Positions 12,484-23,336 of a stretch of DNA of 64,000 nucleotides are shown here, piece after piece; positions within the stretch are counted from its first letter, which is position 1; each line of letters starts with the position of its first letter. Position numbers and translations under genes: made by a program. Under the pieces are notes generated by a model, which was not told the DNA's origin, ran no database searches, and saw nothing but the letters and a program-made list of their open reading frames with translations. The stretch is from Pezicula radicicola (Eukaryota > Ascomycota > Leotiomycetes > Helotiales > Dermateaceae), in the NCBI GenBank assembly GCA_003008705.1, contig PDUO01000046.1:248001-312000 (forward strand). Reading direction: 5' to 3'.

Positions 12484-13258
12484 TCAGCATTGCAAAATGC
12501 TCTCTTCTGAATCGACAACCCTCACCATGGGGATTTTCCACTCGGGCCATTTCTCCAGCTTTAGCTTCTTTAAACCCCTCTCTATGTCCTCTGGCAGCTT
12601 CCAAACCTGTTGTCCCTCCATCCACCGCTTGTCTGTTTCCTTGCCAGTATTCACAATAACAAGCTCTCTCAAGCCCCCAAACCCATGTAAAGCCTCCAGT
12701 ACCTGCATAGCATCACTCTCCAGCTTAGCACCAATTGTTTGGCATGTACTCGGCAGGGCCAGTGTACGAAGTCTATTGGTCTGGTCCGGATACTTCAGTG
12801 GAAGGTCAAGAAGTGTAGGAACGTGGAATTCATAGGGGAAATAGACGACGTCGTGACCTGGAGAGTACAGAGAGTTCGAGATATCGCGGCGGAAGTCCCA
12901 GAGTTCCCATTCGTGGTAGTGTTTTTGAACAAATCGGAAGGACTGAAGAGGTCAGGAGGCGCGCAATCTCAGGATTGAAGGGTATGGGATGTACCTCTGC
13001 GCAGGCTAGCGCGATCCAAATTACTATAGGTTCGCTTGACGCTTGAGAAAGGTACGCCAGTTCTATTGAAGTAGTCGAGTCTTCTCTCCGATAAAGAGAG
13101 ATGAGGCGAGGAATCAATGCGTGGTCCCAAATACAAAGACGGAGCTCTTTTGGGAGGAATTGGAACAGTGTAAACATGGCCTCATCTTGCGCAACTTCCA
13201 TACCGTCGGATGGTTCTCTTAATGCATCATCTTCCAAGGAGGGTTCTCTTGACGGCAT
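12484..13258 (-). CDS. 2EXR-domain protein (240 aa)
   Basis: Exons 13258-12995 and 12942-12484; the intron (GTACAT...TTCAG, 52 nt) joins ACAE to SFRFVQ in phase. Near residues 29-48 is TLFQFLPKELRLCIWDHAL, the hallmark of the fungal 2EXR domain (named for its two ExR motifs), a family greatly expanded in Pezizomycotina with no defined biochemical role. The middle of the protein, PIVIWIALACAESFRFVQKH followed by YFPYEFHV, occupies the position where family members usually carry the CRESR-type motif; here that motif is degenerate (CAESFRF). The C-terminal third (KRWMEGQQVWKLPEDIE) is charged and helical. Function unknown; intracellular because no signal peptide is seen. Confidence 0.82.
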
Positions 13259-13968
13259 CTAGCTGAATTGTACAGCAACACGCAGAAATGGTTGGGTCGT
13301 GAAGATATGAAATAAATGGCTTACCTATGAACTAACAGCAGGTTGTCCATTTATTACATGCTGCTAGCCAAAGGATCTTGAACAGGGCGAAAGAGGGCAG
13401 ATGTACTCGTAGCTCAGAGGGCGAAAGGGCTAAGGAATGTGATGAATCCCTGAATCCCTTCGCACCCTTTCAGGAGGTGCTATGGTTGATTATTTGGCGG
13501 AGACGATGTAACATGTAAGCCTGCACCTGCCTCTTTGAGCTCACCGCTTTGTATATTTCTCCGAACGCAAATCAAGTGAATTAAATTATTCAAGTTCAAA
13601 ATAAGGAAGTTACTCAAACCAAGTGAGTTACTCAAGTTGAAACTAAGTAAGTTACTCAGACTAAGTGAGTTACTTAAGTTCAAAATTAGTACATGGTAAG
13701 CTACTTAAATCAAGTGGGTTACTCAGCTGAGTCTCCGGCAGAATTCACGTTGCCAATGGTATTATTACCTAAGCATTCAATATAACTATCACGTGAAAGC
13801 GCGCTGCATTCGTGATTTCCCCCGCGTCTTCGGCTTATCTCCCTCCTCCAACCTTCGAGAACTCTCTACCAGAACTCATCCTCTCAACGCCCTTATCATC
13901 CTGGGCCATCCCCACCCCATAGAACCAATGAACCCGATCTGATCGCCAGCCATTGGCCCATCGTAAAC
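13259..13968. promoter_or_regulatory. Divergent promoter region, 2EXR gene and Artemis-like gene
   Basis: 710 bp between two divergently transcribed starts. It contains the doubled TGAATCCC motif at 13443-13459 and a degenerate array of about 20-bp GTTACTCA units (listed separately). No coding sequence is credible; the open frame through the array is repetitive Leu/Asn/Ser text. Confidence 0.45.
13571..13730. repeat. Degenerate tandem array of ~20-bp GTTACTCA...AAGTGAG units
   Basis: Repeated blocks such as AGTTACTCAAACCAAGTGAG, AGTTACTCAAGTTGAAACTA and AGTTACTCAGACTAAGTGAG. The same unit forms the core of the two intron-borne elements at 15754-16000 and 17037-17144 and recurs at 18172-18222 and 36521-36582, so it is a dispersed family, not a local microsatellite. 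Confidence 0.8.
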
Positions 13969-16900
13969 ATGTCAACTTTCGGAGGGGTAATGGATGAGTT
14001 CCCGGATATTCGAGGTAAGAAACTAACTCTAAGCCGGATCGTTTGGGTACTTCCTGACAATCACAGTCGATTATTTCCGTCAGATAAAGCTGCTTCGGCC
14101 ACCACTTGCTTGCTTTCTGAGCCATATACACAGTGACCACCTTACCGGCCTTGAATCTCTCAAAGCTCTTTTGTAAGCTGCATCTCATATGCGAAAAACG
14201 CTGGCTTATAATATCATAGTGTGTACTGTTCTCCAGCTACCAAGGAGCTCCTTCTTCGGCTTGAGAAGTACTACCATAGGCTCAACTTCGCTGCCGGTGT
14301 CCTGGAAGCACAAAAGCAGCAGTACAAACATCTCAAGAACCTCTTGGTATGGCTTCTCGTGACTTGACACTTATTCATTTTTCTGATAATGCGCAATATC
14401 AGAAACCAATTCCTCTGGAGACACCCACTCGGATCGAACTTGAGCCTAGAAATGAGATCCAGGTCACCCTCTTCGATGCCAACCATTGCACCGGAGCGGT
14501 CATGTTTCGTAAGTTTTCACCTTCATGCAACGCCCTTACAGATGCTTATCATTACCAAAAAGTGATCGAAGGCAGAGGCAAGGCAGTACTTTATACCGGG
14601 GACATCAGATCAGAGCCTTGGTTTGTAAATAGCCTGACACGAAATCCACACATAATCGAGTATTCTACCGGGCTCAAGAGACTCGATTGTATCTACTTGG
14701 ATACTAGTAACGTCAATGCCATTCCGTTTCCCACAAAAGCCGAAGGTCTGAAGGAGCTTTTGACAAAGGTCGCCGCATATCCGCCGGACACCATCTTCCA
14801 TTTTTCAGCATGGACATTCGGATACGAAGAGGTCTACGTGGCTCTTTCTCGAGCATTAAAATCTCCGGTATAATCTTTGCCTATCTGTCCATTTCTTTTG
14901 GCACCTACAATAGTCAAGTACTGATATACAACAGATCCATGTTGATGATTACAAGTTCAACTTATACAAATCACTTCGAGGAGATCCAAATTCCGCAACC
15001 GGACATTTGGCGGTTGAAGGGCCAGCTCTTTCGGGGTTCATGTGCGGTAATACTCCACAACCTGGGTGTCTTACCCGTGACAAAGGCGTCCGGATCCATA
15101 GCTGCGAGAAAGGTATGATGTGCTCCACCGTCACAGAGAATCCGAATGTTGTCTGGATTCAACCAATTATCACAAGAACCAAGTCTGGAGCTGAAATAGC
15201 TGAGGTCGGAATTGGTGGTGGGTGGGGTGACCTCAATCAAAGATCTGAACTGGAGATTGATAACGTGTTTATGGTCGAAGAATTATTGGATATCATGATG
15301 GCTCTGTAAGTTCCGCTTCACTTGGAATGCTTGCGGATCATTTGCTAAGAAATGGGCGGATTCGAAAGCGGAGACGAAGTTACCCATGCTGAAGTCAAAG
15401 AGAAGCTCCTTACGGGACTGCGTTCCAAAGACAAGTCTGTGTCACTGGATGATATGGGATTCAAATTCGACGATGAAATAAGTTTGACAGAATTGATGAA
15501 AGCTTTCGCGCGTGCAGCCACAAAGAAGCACGAAGAGAACGTCAGCGAGGATGTTGTCATTGATGGGAGCGCGCAAGAGAAGACCTTACCTAGACTGATT
15601 ACCTTCCCGTACTCCCGGCACTCGTCTTATGAAGAGCTCTGTCATCTTGTAAATGTTCTCAATCCTAAGGACGTATATCCTTGCACAGTCGATGAAGAAA
15701 ATTGGCATCCAGGTACGTGATTCCTATGCCCTGAGAACTTATTCTCCATCAGGTACCGTATTAGTCGCATTGGAAGAGATCGTTTTGAAGAGCTTTCTAT
15801 TGAGATATAAGAGATAGACTTGAATATCTCACTAGGATCAGTAACTCACTTGGTCTGGGTAAGTAAGTCACTCAGATCAAGTGGTTTATTACACCAAGTG
15901 GGTTATTCAGATCAGGTGGGTTACTCAGATCAAGTGGATTACCCAGATCTCAATACAGGCCTAATCAAAATGATCTCTTACAAAGCGATTCGTACAGTAT
16001 ATTATCTATTGCAATTACTCATCCTGACTAGTGCATAGGAATTAGTATGACGACACTATTTGGGCGTGAATGTACTGCCACTGTCTTTCGCCATGATATG
16101 AAGATGGAGCATCCATACAGCGCAGCACAATCTAAGCCTGGTAATTCCAGCCAGGTCTCACAAGTTCAACAAACGCAGGCGACCACATACTCTGAGCGCT
16201 CACAGTCAATGCCACCCTCCAACATACCTGATGGAGCAAGCAACCCTCAAACCCCTCGTGCTTCTGGTCAAAATGGAAAAGGAATTTCGATGGATATCAT
16301 CGCGGTGTCCCCAGGTTCAGCATCTCAAAATCGTCGGCGGAAAATCATCATGGATGGCCTTGAACAATCAAGCGTGAAGCGTCCACGCTTTGGCGGTTCA
16401 GAAGAAAACCAACCGGCTCCTGGATCTTGGCCCATGACGGACCCTCGAGACAGCTCTGAACCACATGCTCCATCTGAAGCTCCATCTGATGAGTACGACC
16501 AACTCGTGGATTCTGGCCAATTCTTCGACGACAAAGATAATATTTTTCGCTGTAAGAAGTGTGGTCATGAGAAGTGGTCTATTTTCGGTTCATGTACTTG
16601 TACAGGCTGTGATTTTAACGATACTGAACCTACTTATCTCGAGCGTATTCATATCGGCGATGAGGTCGATGAAGCAGAAGCTTGGCCCAAGAAAGTTGAC
16701 GTCGTCCCAAACAGCTTTGATTCCGATTTTGGAGAAGATCCGGCCAACGCTAGAACAGAATACATGCTCAAGTATGAATATCTCGATTACCAGTCTTCAG
16801 CATACGATTCCCAGGATTCGAACGACGTGCTAGAAGAGTATGAAATCAACAGTTTTATTGACGATGCTTCTGTCCAAGGCGACGAGCCAGACAGCTCCTC

Positions 16901-17533
16901 CAGCGACGAAAATAGCTCAAGCGATGGGGAGACGGACTACAAAGAAAAATTCAAGACCATCTCCGCAGCACTTAGCACTCTTGTACGTACTCAATTGTCC
17001 AATTACTCATTGTTCTTGAATCACGCTCAAGTTAATGTACGAAGTGGTTTACAAGAGATCATTTTGATTTGAGTAACTCACTTGATTTGGGTAACTTACT
17101 TGCCCTAATCAAAATGATATATTATAAACCAATTCGCACAGTACTCCCGAGATTTCTAGATTGACTATACTAACTCCAAATTTCTGAGTAGGTAACAGAG
17201 CATAGCACACTACTAGCCAATCATGAAGATCTGCAGGCTGATTACAAGGATTTCAAGCGGGATGTCTTGGGATCAGACTACAACAGCTCGGAAGAGGAGG
17301 GCGATGAAGACGACACGACCCTCGTTAATCCTCAAGTTCTGGATCCGGTCGTCACTGAAATCATCCTCTCTCAATCACAGGAGGATTCCCAGGTCTCACA
17401 GATCTCTGAGGTCTCTGAGGTCTCTGAGGGGAGAGTAAGGGAGGCGTTCCAGGCGGTGAATGATGATGAGTGGCACAATATCATTTTGGTTTCTACAGGA
17501 AACAATCATACACATGTGGAAATGGAGTTATAG
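13969..17533 (+). CDS. Artemis/SNM1-like metallo-beta-lactamase (beta-CASP) DNA nuclease (896 aa)
   Basis: SNM1/Artemis-family enzymes are nuclear 5'-exonucleases or hairpin endonucleases in crosslink and double-strand-break repair. Nine exons: 13969-14014, 14067-14172, 14220-14346, 14403-14508, 14563-14867, 14935-15305, 15369-15712, 16039-16982 and 17192-17533; every junction keeps phase. Start MSTFGGVMDEFPDIRVDYFR is canonical. Motif 2 is SHIHSDH (H35, H37, D39, H40), then DANHCTGAV (D118, H121) and LYTGDIRSEP. The beta-CASP part ends at TFPYSRHSSYEEL and NPKDVYPCTVDEENWHPG, as in fungal Artemis proteins. The C-terminal extension is disordered and acidic with a probable zinc knuckle near 640-662 (FRCKKCGHEK, then CTCTGC) and a short SEVSEVSE repeat. 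Introns 8 (326 nt) and 9 (209 nt) are four to six times longer than the others because each carries a MITE-like element. Confidence 0.9.
15754..16000. mobile_element. MITE-like element in intron 8 of the Artemis-like gene (~247 bp)
   Basis: The right end, AATCAAAATGATCTCTTACA on to GATTCGTACAGTA, is the imperfect inverse complement of the left end TACCGTATTAGTCGCATTGG and AAGAGATCGTTTTGA. The terminal inverted repeats are about 33 bp. The interior is an array of about 19-bp units (GGTTACTCAGATCAAGTGG and variants). TA is present at both outer ends, compatible with a TA target duplication. Removing the element leaves an intron of about 80 nt with normal GTACGT...GCATAG ends. Confidence 0.72.
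17037..17144. mobile_element. MITE-like element in intron 9 of the Artemis-like gene (~108 bp)
   Basis: The left arm GAAGTGGTTTACAAGAGATC plus ATTTTGATT pairs with the inverse complement of the right arm AATCAAAATGATATATTATA plus AACCAATTCGCACAG. The short core holds two GAGTAACTCACTTG-type units. The ends and core match the larger element in intron 8. The arms start and end next to TA. The left tip seems to have lost a few bases relative to the right one. Confidence 0.72.
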
Positions 17534-18532
17534 ATGGCAGTATTTGCTGGCGTCATGGGGCTTTTGGCACATTCGTTGGGGGCGTTGCCTTTAGACGGTT
17601 GACGGACGATATGATATGATACCCCAAGGCATTTGCAGGCACTGGCGCATAGGTATGGCTTATTTTACTGGCAGCTTGCTACTCAATAGAGAATTGAGAA
17701 GTATGAATATTCTACCTTTCGTATTATTCAAGTGAGTCGGTCTTATACAGATATCTACTTTTAGGAGTGAGCTGGATACTATGATAATGCCTACCACTTG
17801 AACAGCAGCACTTTCCAATCACATTTGAACTTTTACTTCTTTTTAGCCTATGAGGTGGTTCTTAACCAATCACCGTTGTCATTGTCTTGACTTGTAAAAT
17901 TAGAATTCGTGTTGTCAGTGTCAGATTTTAAGAAATAGTAGCTTGCATTGATAAAGTCAGTTTAGGTGGTTAATGAGGCAAATCAGTTCTTGTCTTTAGA
18001 CTGTTAGAAGCTTGATGTCTTATATTACTATAAAGTAGAAAGGGGTGTAAGTTGTACACTTATTTCGTCTAGTGCTTTGATGCTATAATATAAGTACTGA
18101 CAACTGTTGGAGTTGCCACTTCTTACTGTATCTATCTCATTAACAATATGCTTTAAGCTGGATACCGAAATGAAGTGAGTTAATCTAGCTAAGTCAGTTA
18201 CTAAATTTAAGTAAGTGATACCACTATATACAAATAACTGAGTGGTTATAATCAACGTAGCAGTACTTGCATTCCCCAGAAATTTTCTAGTTTCTAGTTT
18301 CTATAGATGTAGGTATTCCTGAGGCTTCTTAGTAAAGTTACTTCCGTATTACTAAGAACTACATAGCCATTTGTACAAATACAAAGGACACCTCAAGATA
18401 CATAATACATAATATTGGGTGTATACTTCTATATATATACATTTTCGTTTCGTAACCCACCTATACGAGATGAGCAACATCAAGAATCTTTGGTTGAACT
18501 ACTATTCTACATATCATTGCATAGCTATCGTT
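17534..18532. other. Convergent intergenic region with a repeat fragment
   Basis: 1 kb between the 3' ends of the Artemis-like gene and MST1. AT-rich, no coding sequence. At 18172-18222 it holds a fragment of the GTTACTCA/AAGTGAGT repeat family (TGAAGTGAGTTAATCTAGCT, then CAGTTACTAAATTTAAGTAA). Confidence 0.5.
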
Positions 18533-20392
18533 TTATTGGTAAACTCTGATGGCGTTTAACAGGAAAGCACGCAGTAGATTTGGGGTCATGACCAAGTTCT
18601 GCAACTCTTTGGTAGTTGCAACAAGGGGTTCAGATGTGAGTTCCCCAAGTGGACGACTGAAGCCTTTTACTTCATCCTTCGTCTGCATAGATGGACTAAC
18701 CCGATTCATTGTATATTGGTTCAATCCAGGGTTGACTCCTTGCCAAATATTCTTCCCTTTCGCACCATTTCTGGCATTTCTGGAAGCATGAGCCATGGAA
18801 GCCAATGTTGAAGAAACATAGTGACTAGACCGGTAGACTCCAAGCGGATCGGGAATTCCTGTCAGGTCTACATTTATTCGACCGCTCTCGACATTGTCAT
18901 TGCCTATTACAATGATGACGCTGTATCGTTTGCGCTTTGCTTCCGAAATTTTTTTCTTCACAGATCGTGGAGTAGCATCAATGTCGACTGAGAGGTGATT
19001 GGTAAAAGGCCTATCCCTCGCAGCCCAGTCCTTACCGTCAGGAGTTGAAATGGGTGTTACAACTTCTTTCTTTGCTGGCTCAATGATCCAATTACCACGA
19101 GCTTCTCCTTCTGGTTGAAAGGCTGCTTTGACTTCATTCGCCATGGCAACAATGGAGGGTTCGTCGTTCACCGTGATGACGCACACTTGGCGAGGCGAGA
19201 GCCACAATGGCCAGCGTCCGTTGTGGTGTTCAATCAGGAGTGCCATTATACGTTCGACGGAGCCGAGAATGGCACGGTGGATAAGCACAGGTGTTACTGG
19301 CCCTTGTTCCGCAAGAAGGTCAGCATCAGTGGTTGTCTGGCCTTTTTGTTCGAGTTCAGGTGCAGGTGCTTGATATTCTAGCTCAAACCGTTTTGGAAGT
19401 TGGAAATCAAGCTGGATGGTAGCCGTTTGATGCTCTTTGCCGTCTTTGTCTTTCAAGATAATGTCAATCTTTGGTCCGTAGAATGCTCCGTCTCCTTCGT
19501 TAAGTTCCCATACCGTGCCGCTTGCATCAAGTGACTCCTTGAGTGCTGCCTCAGCATTGTCCCACTCCTCCACAGTTCCAATATATGAGTCCTTTGGCCT
19601 CGTAGACAGAGCTAAGCGGTAAGGTCCCAAACCCAACACCTGGTATGCCATCCTCACAAACTCTAACGTTTTGGAAATCTCCTCCCTGATCTGTGATGGC
19701 CGACAGAAGATGTGTCCATCATCCTGATGGAATCTGCGCACCCTCGTCAACCCTGTCAGAGCACCTGAAATTTCGTTTCGATGCAATGGGCTAAAATCCG
19801 CATAGCGAATAGGCAATTCCCTGTAGCTGCGCGGTCTTGATGCAAATATCAAGCAGTGACCAGGGCAATTCATCGGTTTAAGGCCATATTCTTCATCCTC
19901 TCCTGGTTGGTGATCGATTTGTTTGCCCGTCGCGCCCCGTCCCGTCACCGAGTACATGTCCTCTGCATAATTCTCCCAATGCCCTGATTTCTCCCACAGT
20001 GACTTTTTGTATATCGTGGGTGTGATAACTTCTTCGAAGCCGAACCGTGTGTATTGGGAGCGGAGGAAGGCGACGAGCTTGTTAAATATTCGTGCGCCAT
20101 TGGGGAGGAATATAGGTGAGCCCGGACTGTATATGGAGGTAATGAAGAGTTCTTGGTCGATTCCTAGCTGGCGATGGTCAGCTGATGGGGTGGGAGGATT
20201 CTTGGTGGAGTCGAGGTTGTCGTTGCTGCTGCTGCTCGTGCTCGCTGGCGGTGATGTTGGAGTTGATGCGGGCTCACATCTTTCACAGTATCCCTTGCGG
20301 ATGACCTGGCATCTCAACGTCGGCGAAGAGATAGCTAGAGAAGGTCGGGCACTGTTTTGCAACAGGCGCACAGCTCTTAAAGAGCGCATCAC
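18533..20392 (-). CDS. MST1: Mitochondrial threonyl-tRNA synthetase (619 aa, single exon)
   Basis: Class II synthetase that charges mitochondrial tRNA-Thr. One uninterrupted frame. The N-terminus MMRSLRAVRLLQNSARP (Arg-rich, no acidic residue) is a mitochondrial presequence. It lacks the TGS and editing domains of the cytosolic enzyme, as expected for MST1. Landmarks: FLPNGARIFNKLVAFLR (motif 1 region), KPMNCPGHCLIF (about 172-183), motif 2 LTRVRRFHQDDGHIFC (about 215-230), GDGAFYGPKIDI, and motif 3 GSVERIMALLIEHHNGRWP (about 373-391). The anticodon-binding domain follows (LSPRQVCVITV...). The C-terminus after GRINVDLTGIPDPLGVYRSS runs about 90 residues longer than the conserved core and is low in conservation cues; it could be lineage specific. 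Confidence 0.93.
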   Translation of the reverse strand: MMRSLRAVRLLQNSARPSLAISSPTLRCQVIRKGYCERCEPASTPTSPPASTSSSSNDNLDSTKNPPTPSADHRQLGIDQELFITSIYSPGSPIFLPNGARIFNKLVAFLRSQYTRFGFEEVITPTIYKKSLWEKSGHWENYAEDMYSVTGRGATGKQIDHQPGEDEEYGLKPMNCPGHCLIFASRPRSYRELPIRYADFSPLHRNEISGALTGLTRVRRFHQDDGHIFCRPSQIREEISKTLEFVRMAYQVLGLGPYRLALSTRPKDSYIGTVEEWDNAEAALKESLDASGTVWELNEGDGAFYGPKIDIILKDKDGKEHQTATIQLDFQLPKRFELEYQAPAPELEQKGQTTTDADLLAEQGPVTPVLIHRAILGSVERIMALLIEHHNGRWPLWLSPRQVCVITVNDEPSIVAMANEVKAAFQPEGEARGNWIIEPAKKEVVTPISTPDGKDWAARDRPFTNHLSVDIDATPRSVKKKISEAKRKRYSVIIVIGNDNVESGRINVDLTGIPDPLGVYRSSHYVSSTLASMAHASRNARNGAKGKNIWQGVNPGLNQYTMNRVSPSMQTKDEVKGFSRPLGELTSEPLVATTKELQNLVMTPNLLRAFLLNAIRVYQ

Positions 20393-20811
20393 GAGGAATT
20401 AGCAGTGATGTGCTGCAGTTGCGATGGTTCCAGGTCCCCCCAAAGCAGTTGGCGCGTCACGCTGCAACGTGAAGCCGTGAATCCCTGAATCCCTGCAACA
20501 GCCCGCAGGCGACGAGATCACCTGCATGACACCTTACAGCGCAACGTCATGAGCAAGGCACCATAGAACAGGTAGTTGTCTCAAATTATTATATCTCTCC
20601 TGTCGTTCTGCCTCTATTTTGGCTCTTATGTACACCTAGTACCTGCATATTATCCATCTCTCTGTCTGCTACTTGATTCCTTGGTATTTTGTACCGTTGC
20701 TATTGCTTCCATCTATTTCCCATTGCCTTGCATCAAGTCCTGCGGCCAACAATCAACAAACCATACGCGCCCAACCTCTTGTATTGCCACCGACAACGCT
20801 TGAGGCCGGCG
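20393..20811. promoter_or_regulatory. Divergent promoter of MST1 and the membrane/coiled-coil gene
   Basis: 419 bp between two divergent start codons. Contains GCCGTGAATCCCTGAATCCC at 20474-20493, a doubled TGAATCCC motif also seen at 13443-13459 and, in variant form, at 34486-34519. The rest is pyrimidine-rich leader-like sequence towards the plus-strand gene. Confidence 0.4.
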
Positions 20812-22568
20812 ATGCCTTCACGGAAGGCGCGAGAACACTTGGGGGATTCTTGGGTGGTGGAAGGAGAAGATGAGAGTTCAGAGGGATCTCCAAGGCACGA
20901 GCGTGAAGTGGAAGACGACTCCCCGCCACCAAGGCTGACTCCTGGAAGACCCACGAGATCCAGCAACAGGTCCCCCGCACCCGAATTTGTGATGCCGCCA
21001 CTAGATGCCGATACACTAGAAGCTTCGTGGGCAGATTCCACGAGCCGAAGTACAAGATTTCGAAGAGACAGGCGGCCAAGTGAGCAGGGTCTGGAATCGC
21101 GAAGAAGGAGCTCCAGGCATACGGGCAGCAGTGGAAGTCCGGAAAAACGGCCAAGGACAAAGACAAAAGATACCTATAGGCCCTCCTCTACCATCACGTC
21201 TGCATATCTAGCACCATCTTCAAAAAGTACACCTTCGTATCAGAGAGAACCTAGCGTTGTTCAAGATATTGTAGACGTCACTGTCGAGCACGGGGCCCCA
21301 ATGTTATCGTGGATAATAGACATTCTCGGCGGCGCACTTCGAATCCTCAAGACACCGTTATCTTATCTTCTTGCAGTATGGCTCCTATTTGGCCTTATCA
21401 TTATGGTCCATAACCTCGTCACCAGCTCCGTCTATGCATCATTGTCCCCGATATGCCGCGTCCCAGGCGCATATTATCTTAACCTACCTTTTTGTCCTGT
21501 ACACAGCGTGGATAATGCTAATGGCCCCCCGCCGCCGGTAGAATTTGACCAGCTGATGAAAGTGCAAGCTCATTTTGAGGAGGTCTTGGAAGAAAGCGCT
21601 GGCGGGGTATCACTACCATTGGATATGAAACGCGGAGAGGCATCTATCAGAGACCTGCGCCAGCTCGTGAGATATAGCCAGTTGCAATCGAAGTAAGCTA
21701 TTACAATTCGCATTCTTCAAGTTTATAGTTGCATTGTTCATTGTACCTCTGGTCTCTACCATGGCAAGACTGATACTTTAGCAGGAACGAGCTAGTCCTT
21801 GAGTTTGACGGTTTCATTGAAACTGCCCGCATTGCTAGTTATGACCTTCAGAAGTTTAATAGTCACGTGGGCAGAGCAGTCGACAGCGTCATTGCAACCA
21901 CAAAATGGACTACCCGAGTGCTCGACGGGATCCAAGAGCGAGACGCCGGTCGTGGATCCATTAGCAGTTTTATAAACGACAAATTACTTGCGCCTTTTCA
22001 ACCAATTAAATTCACGGAAGGGATTCTCCTGGACCAATACATTCAACACACACATATTGTCGAAGAGGAAATCAACAAGCTGATTTCTGAAGCCCAGGCC
22101 ATGCTCATGGTGCTGAATAGCTTAGAGGACAGACTCGAGGTTATTAGTAATATTGCAATGCGTGACGACATCCATACCAAGAAATTGAAGGAAGACATCC
22201 TCTCCGAGCTCTGGACTATGGTTGGAGGCAACCGGGGTAAAGTAAATAAAATGGACCGACAACTAGCACTCCTCCAACAAGTATCCATCTACCGGAAAAC
22301 AGCCTACGCACATGTTAGTGGAACTATCATACGTCTCCAAGCTATAGGTGCCGGTCTAGAAGACTTAAGGGAAAGAGTGGGGAGTCCAGAATTGTTAAGA
22401 GATCGCATTCATATTCCACTTAGTGTGCATATTGAGAATATTCAGAAAGGTGTAGAGCGGTTAGAGGAGACAAGGTCAAATGCCCGGAAGCTGGAGAATG
22501 ATCAGATACGCCAGACCTTAGAGAGAGGACAGTTGGAGGGGACTCTAATTGGGACTAGTTCGTCATAG
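20812..22568 (+). CDS. Uncharacterised single-pass membrane protein with coiled coils (554 aa)
   Basis: Not recognised. Exons 20812-21692 and 21785-22568; the acceptor reads TTTAGCAGG, so use of TTTAG or GCAG (NAGNAG) changes the product by one residue. The start MPSRKAREHLGDSW is the first ATG in a good context; the frame runs upstream through pyrimidine-rich leader. Residues 1-150 are disordered, Ser/Arg/Pro-rich (RRSSRHTGSSGSPEKRPRTK). One strong transmembrane segment lies near 183-208 (LLAVWLLFGLIIMVHNLV), followed by a short Cys-containing loop. From about 250 on it is helical (EEEINKLISEAQAM; VISNIAMRDDIHTKKLKEDI; KGVERLEETRSNARKLEND). No signal peptide, so the basic N-terminus is probably cytosolic or nucleoplasmic. 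Nuclear-envelope location is only a guess. Confidence 0.78.
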
Positions 22569-23336
22569 AAGGCCTTGGGGATGTGCGGCTCGATGCGAAG
22601 CGAGCCCCTTTAACGAAGCGAGTTCTGGCTTCGGGAGTCATTGACTTTTGGTTCACAATTGGTTAGTGCTGCTTTGGTGTGTTAAGGTTGGAGTTAGGGC
22701 AGATCACCATGGTTAGTACCATGACTGGAGTTATGCGGCGTTGGATACAAGTCATCAGACTTTTGCCAGCAAAGTCGGTGCTTGCTAACGAGGGACCTTG
22801 TACTTTCTTTCTTAGTTTGATACCCCATGAATACAACGTGTCTTTTCCCTAACTTCCACACATTTGAAAATCACACCTCTGCACTTCCACCTTCCACCTG
22901 CACAATATCTTCTTTTGCACCTTCTTCCACGTATCCATTTGCGTAACAGAACAGAGCTACCACCGGTGCTCTTTCCCAGAAGTCCTCTATCGGTGCATCA
23001 CCGATGGAGAAAGGCTATTCTCTCGTCACTGCCCTCAAGTCCCGCGACTCTCAGTCCGGTCGACGCAGCTTATTAGCCAACTCCCTACCAGCACCTCAAG
23101 ATTCTCATTCGATCAATCGATTCTCCTCTTCCTGTCAGTCAATCAGGAAGTTCGATCTTCGAGGACTTGCTTGCCCTGGCTCTCTGCTTCCTTGGAGTCT
23201 CTTTCGCTGATTTTTTCGGAAGTCGTACGTGCATCCTCATTCTTCCACACTCCACCCGTGGACGAGGGCAGCTTCTCATACTGTGTACAATCAATCCTTT
23301 TCAACCATCGAGAACATCACCCACACGATCCTCAAA
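22569..23336. other. Intergenic, upstream of the 1550-aa gene
   Basis: 768 bp between two plus-strand genes. The last part (from about 22860) is strongly pyrimidine-rich (CCACCTTCCACCTGCAC, CTTCTTCCACG), as in fungal leaders and promoters. An open frame continues upstream of the chosen ATG at 23337 to 23229 but begins with a non-ATG codon. Confidence 0.4.

Noticed and set aside
13381..13440. tRNA-like string GTAGCTCAGAGGGC
   Set aside because: Resembles a D-arm but there is no acceptor pairing, anticodon arm or T-loop at the right distances on either strand.
13571..13730. CRISPR-like short repeats
   Set aside because: Units are contiguous, degenerate and without unique spacers, in a eukaryotic genome; they belong to the MITE-core repeat family.
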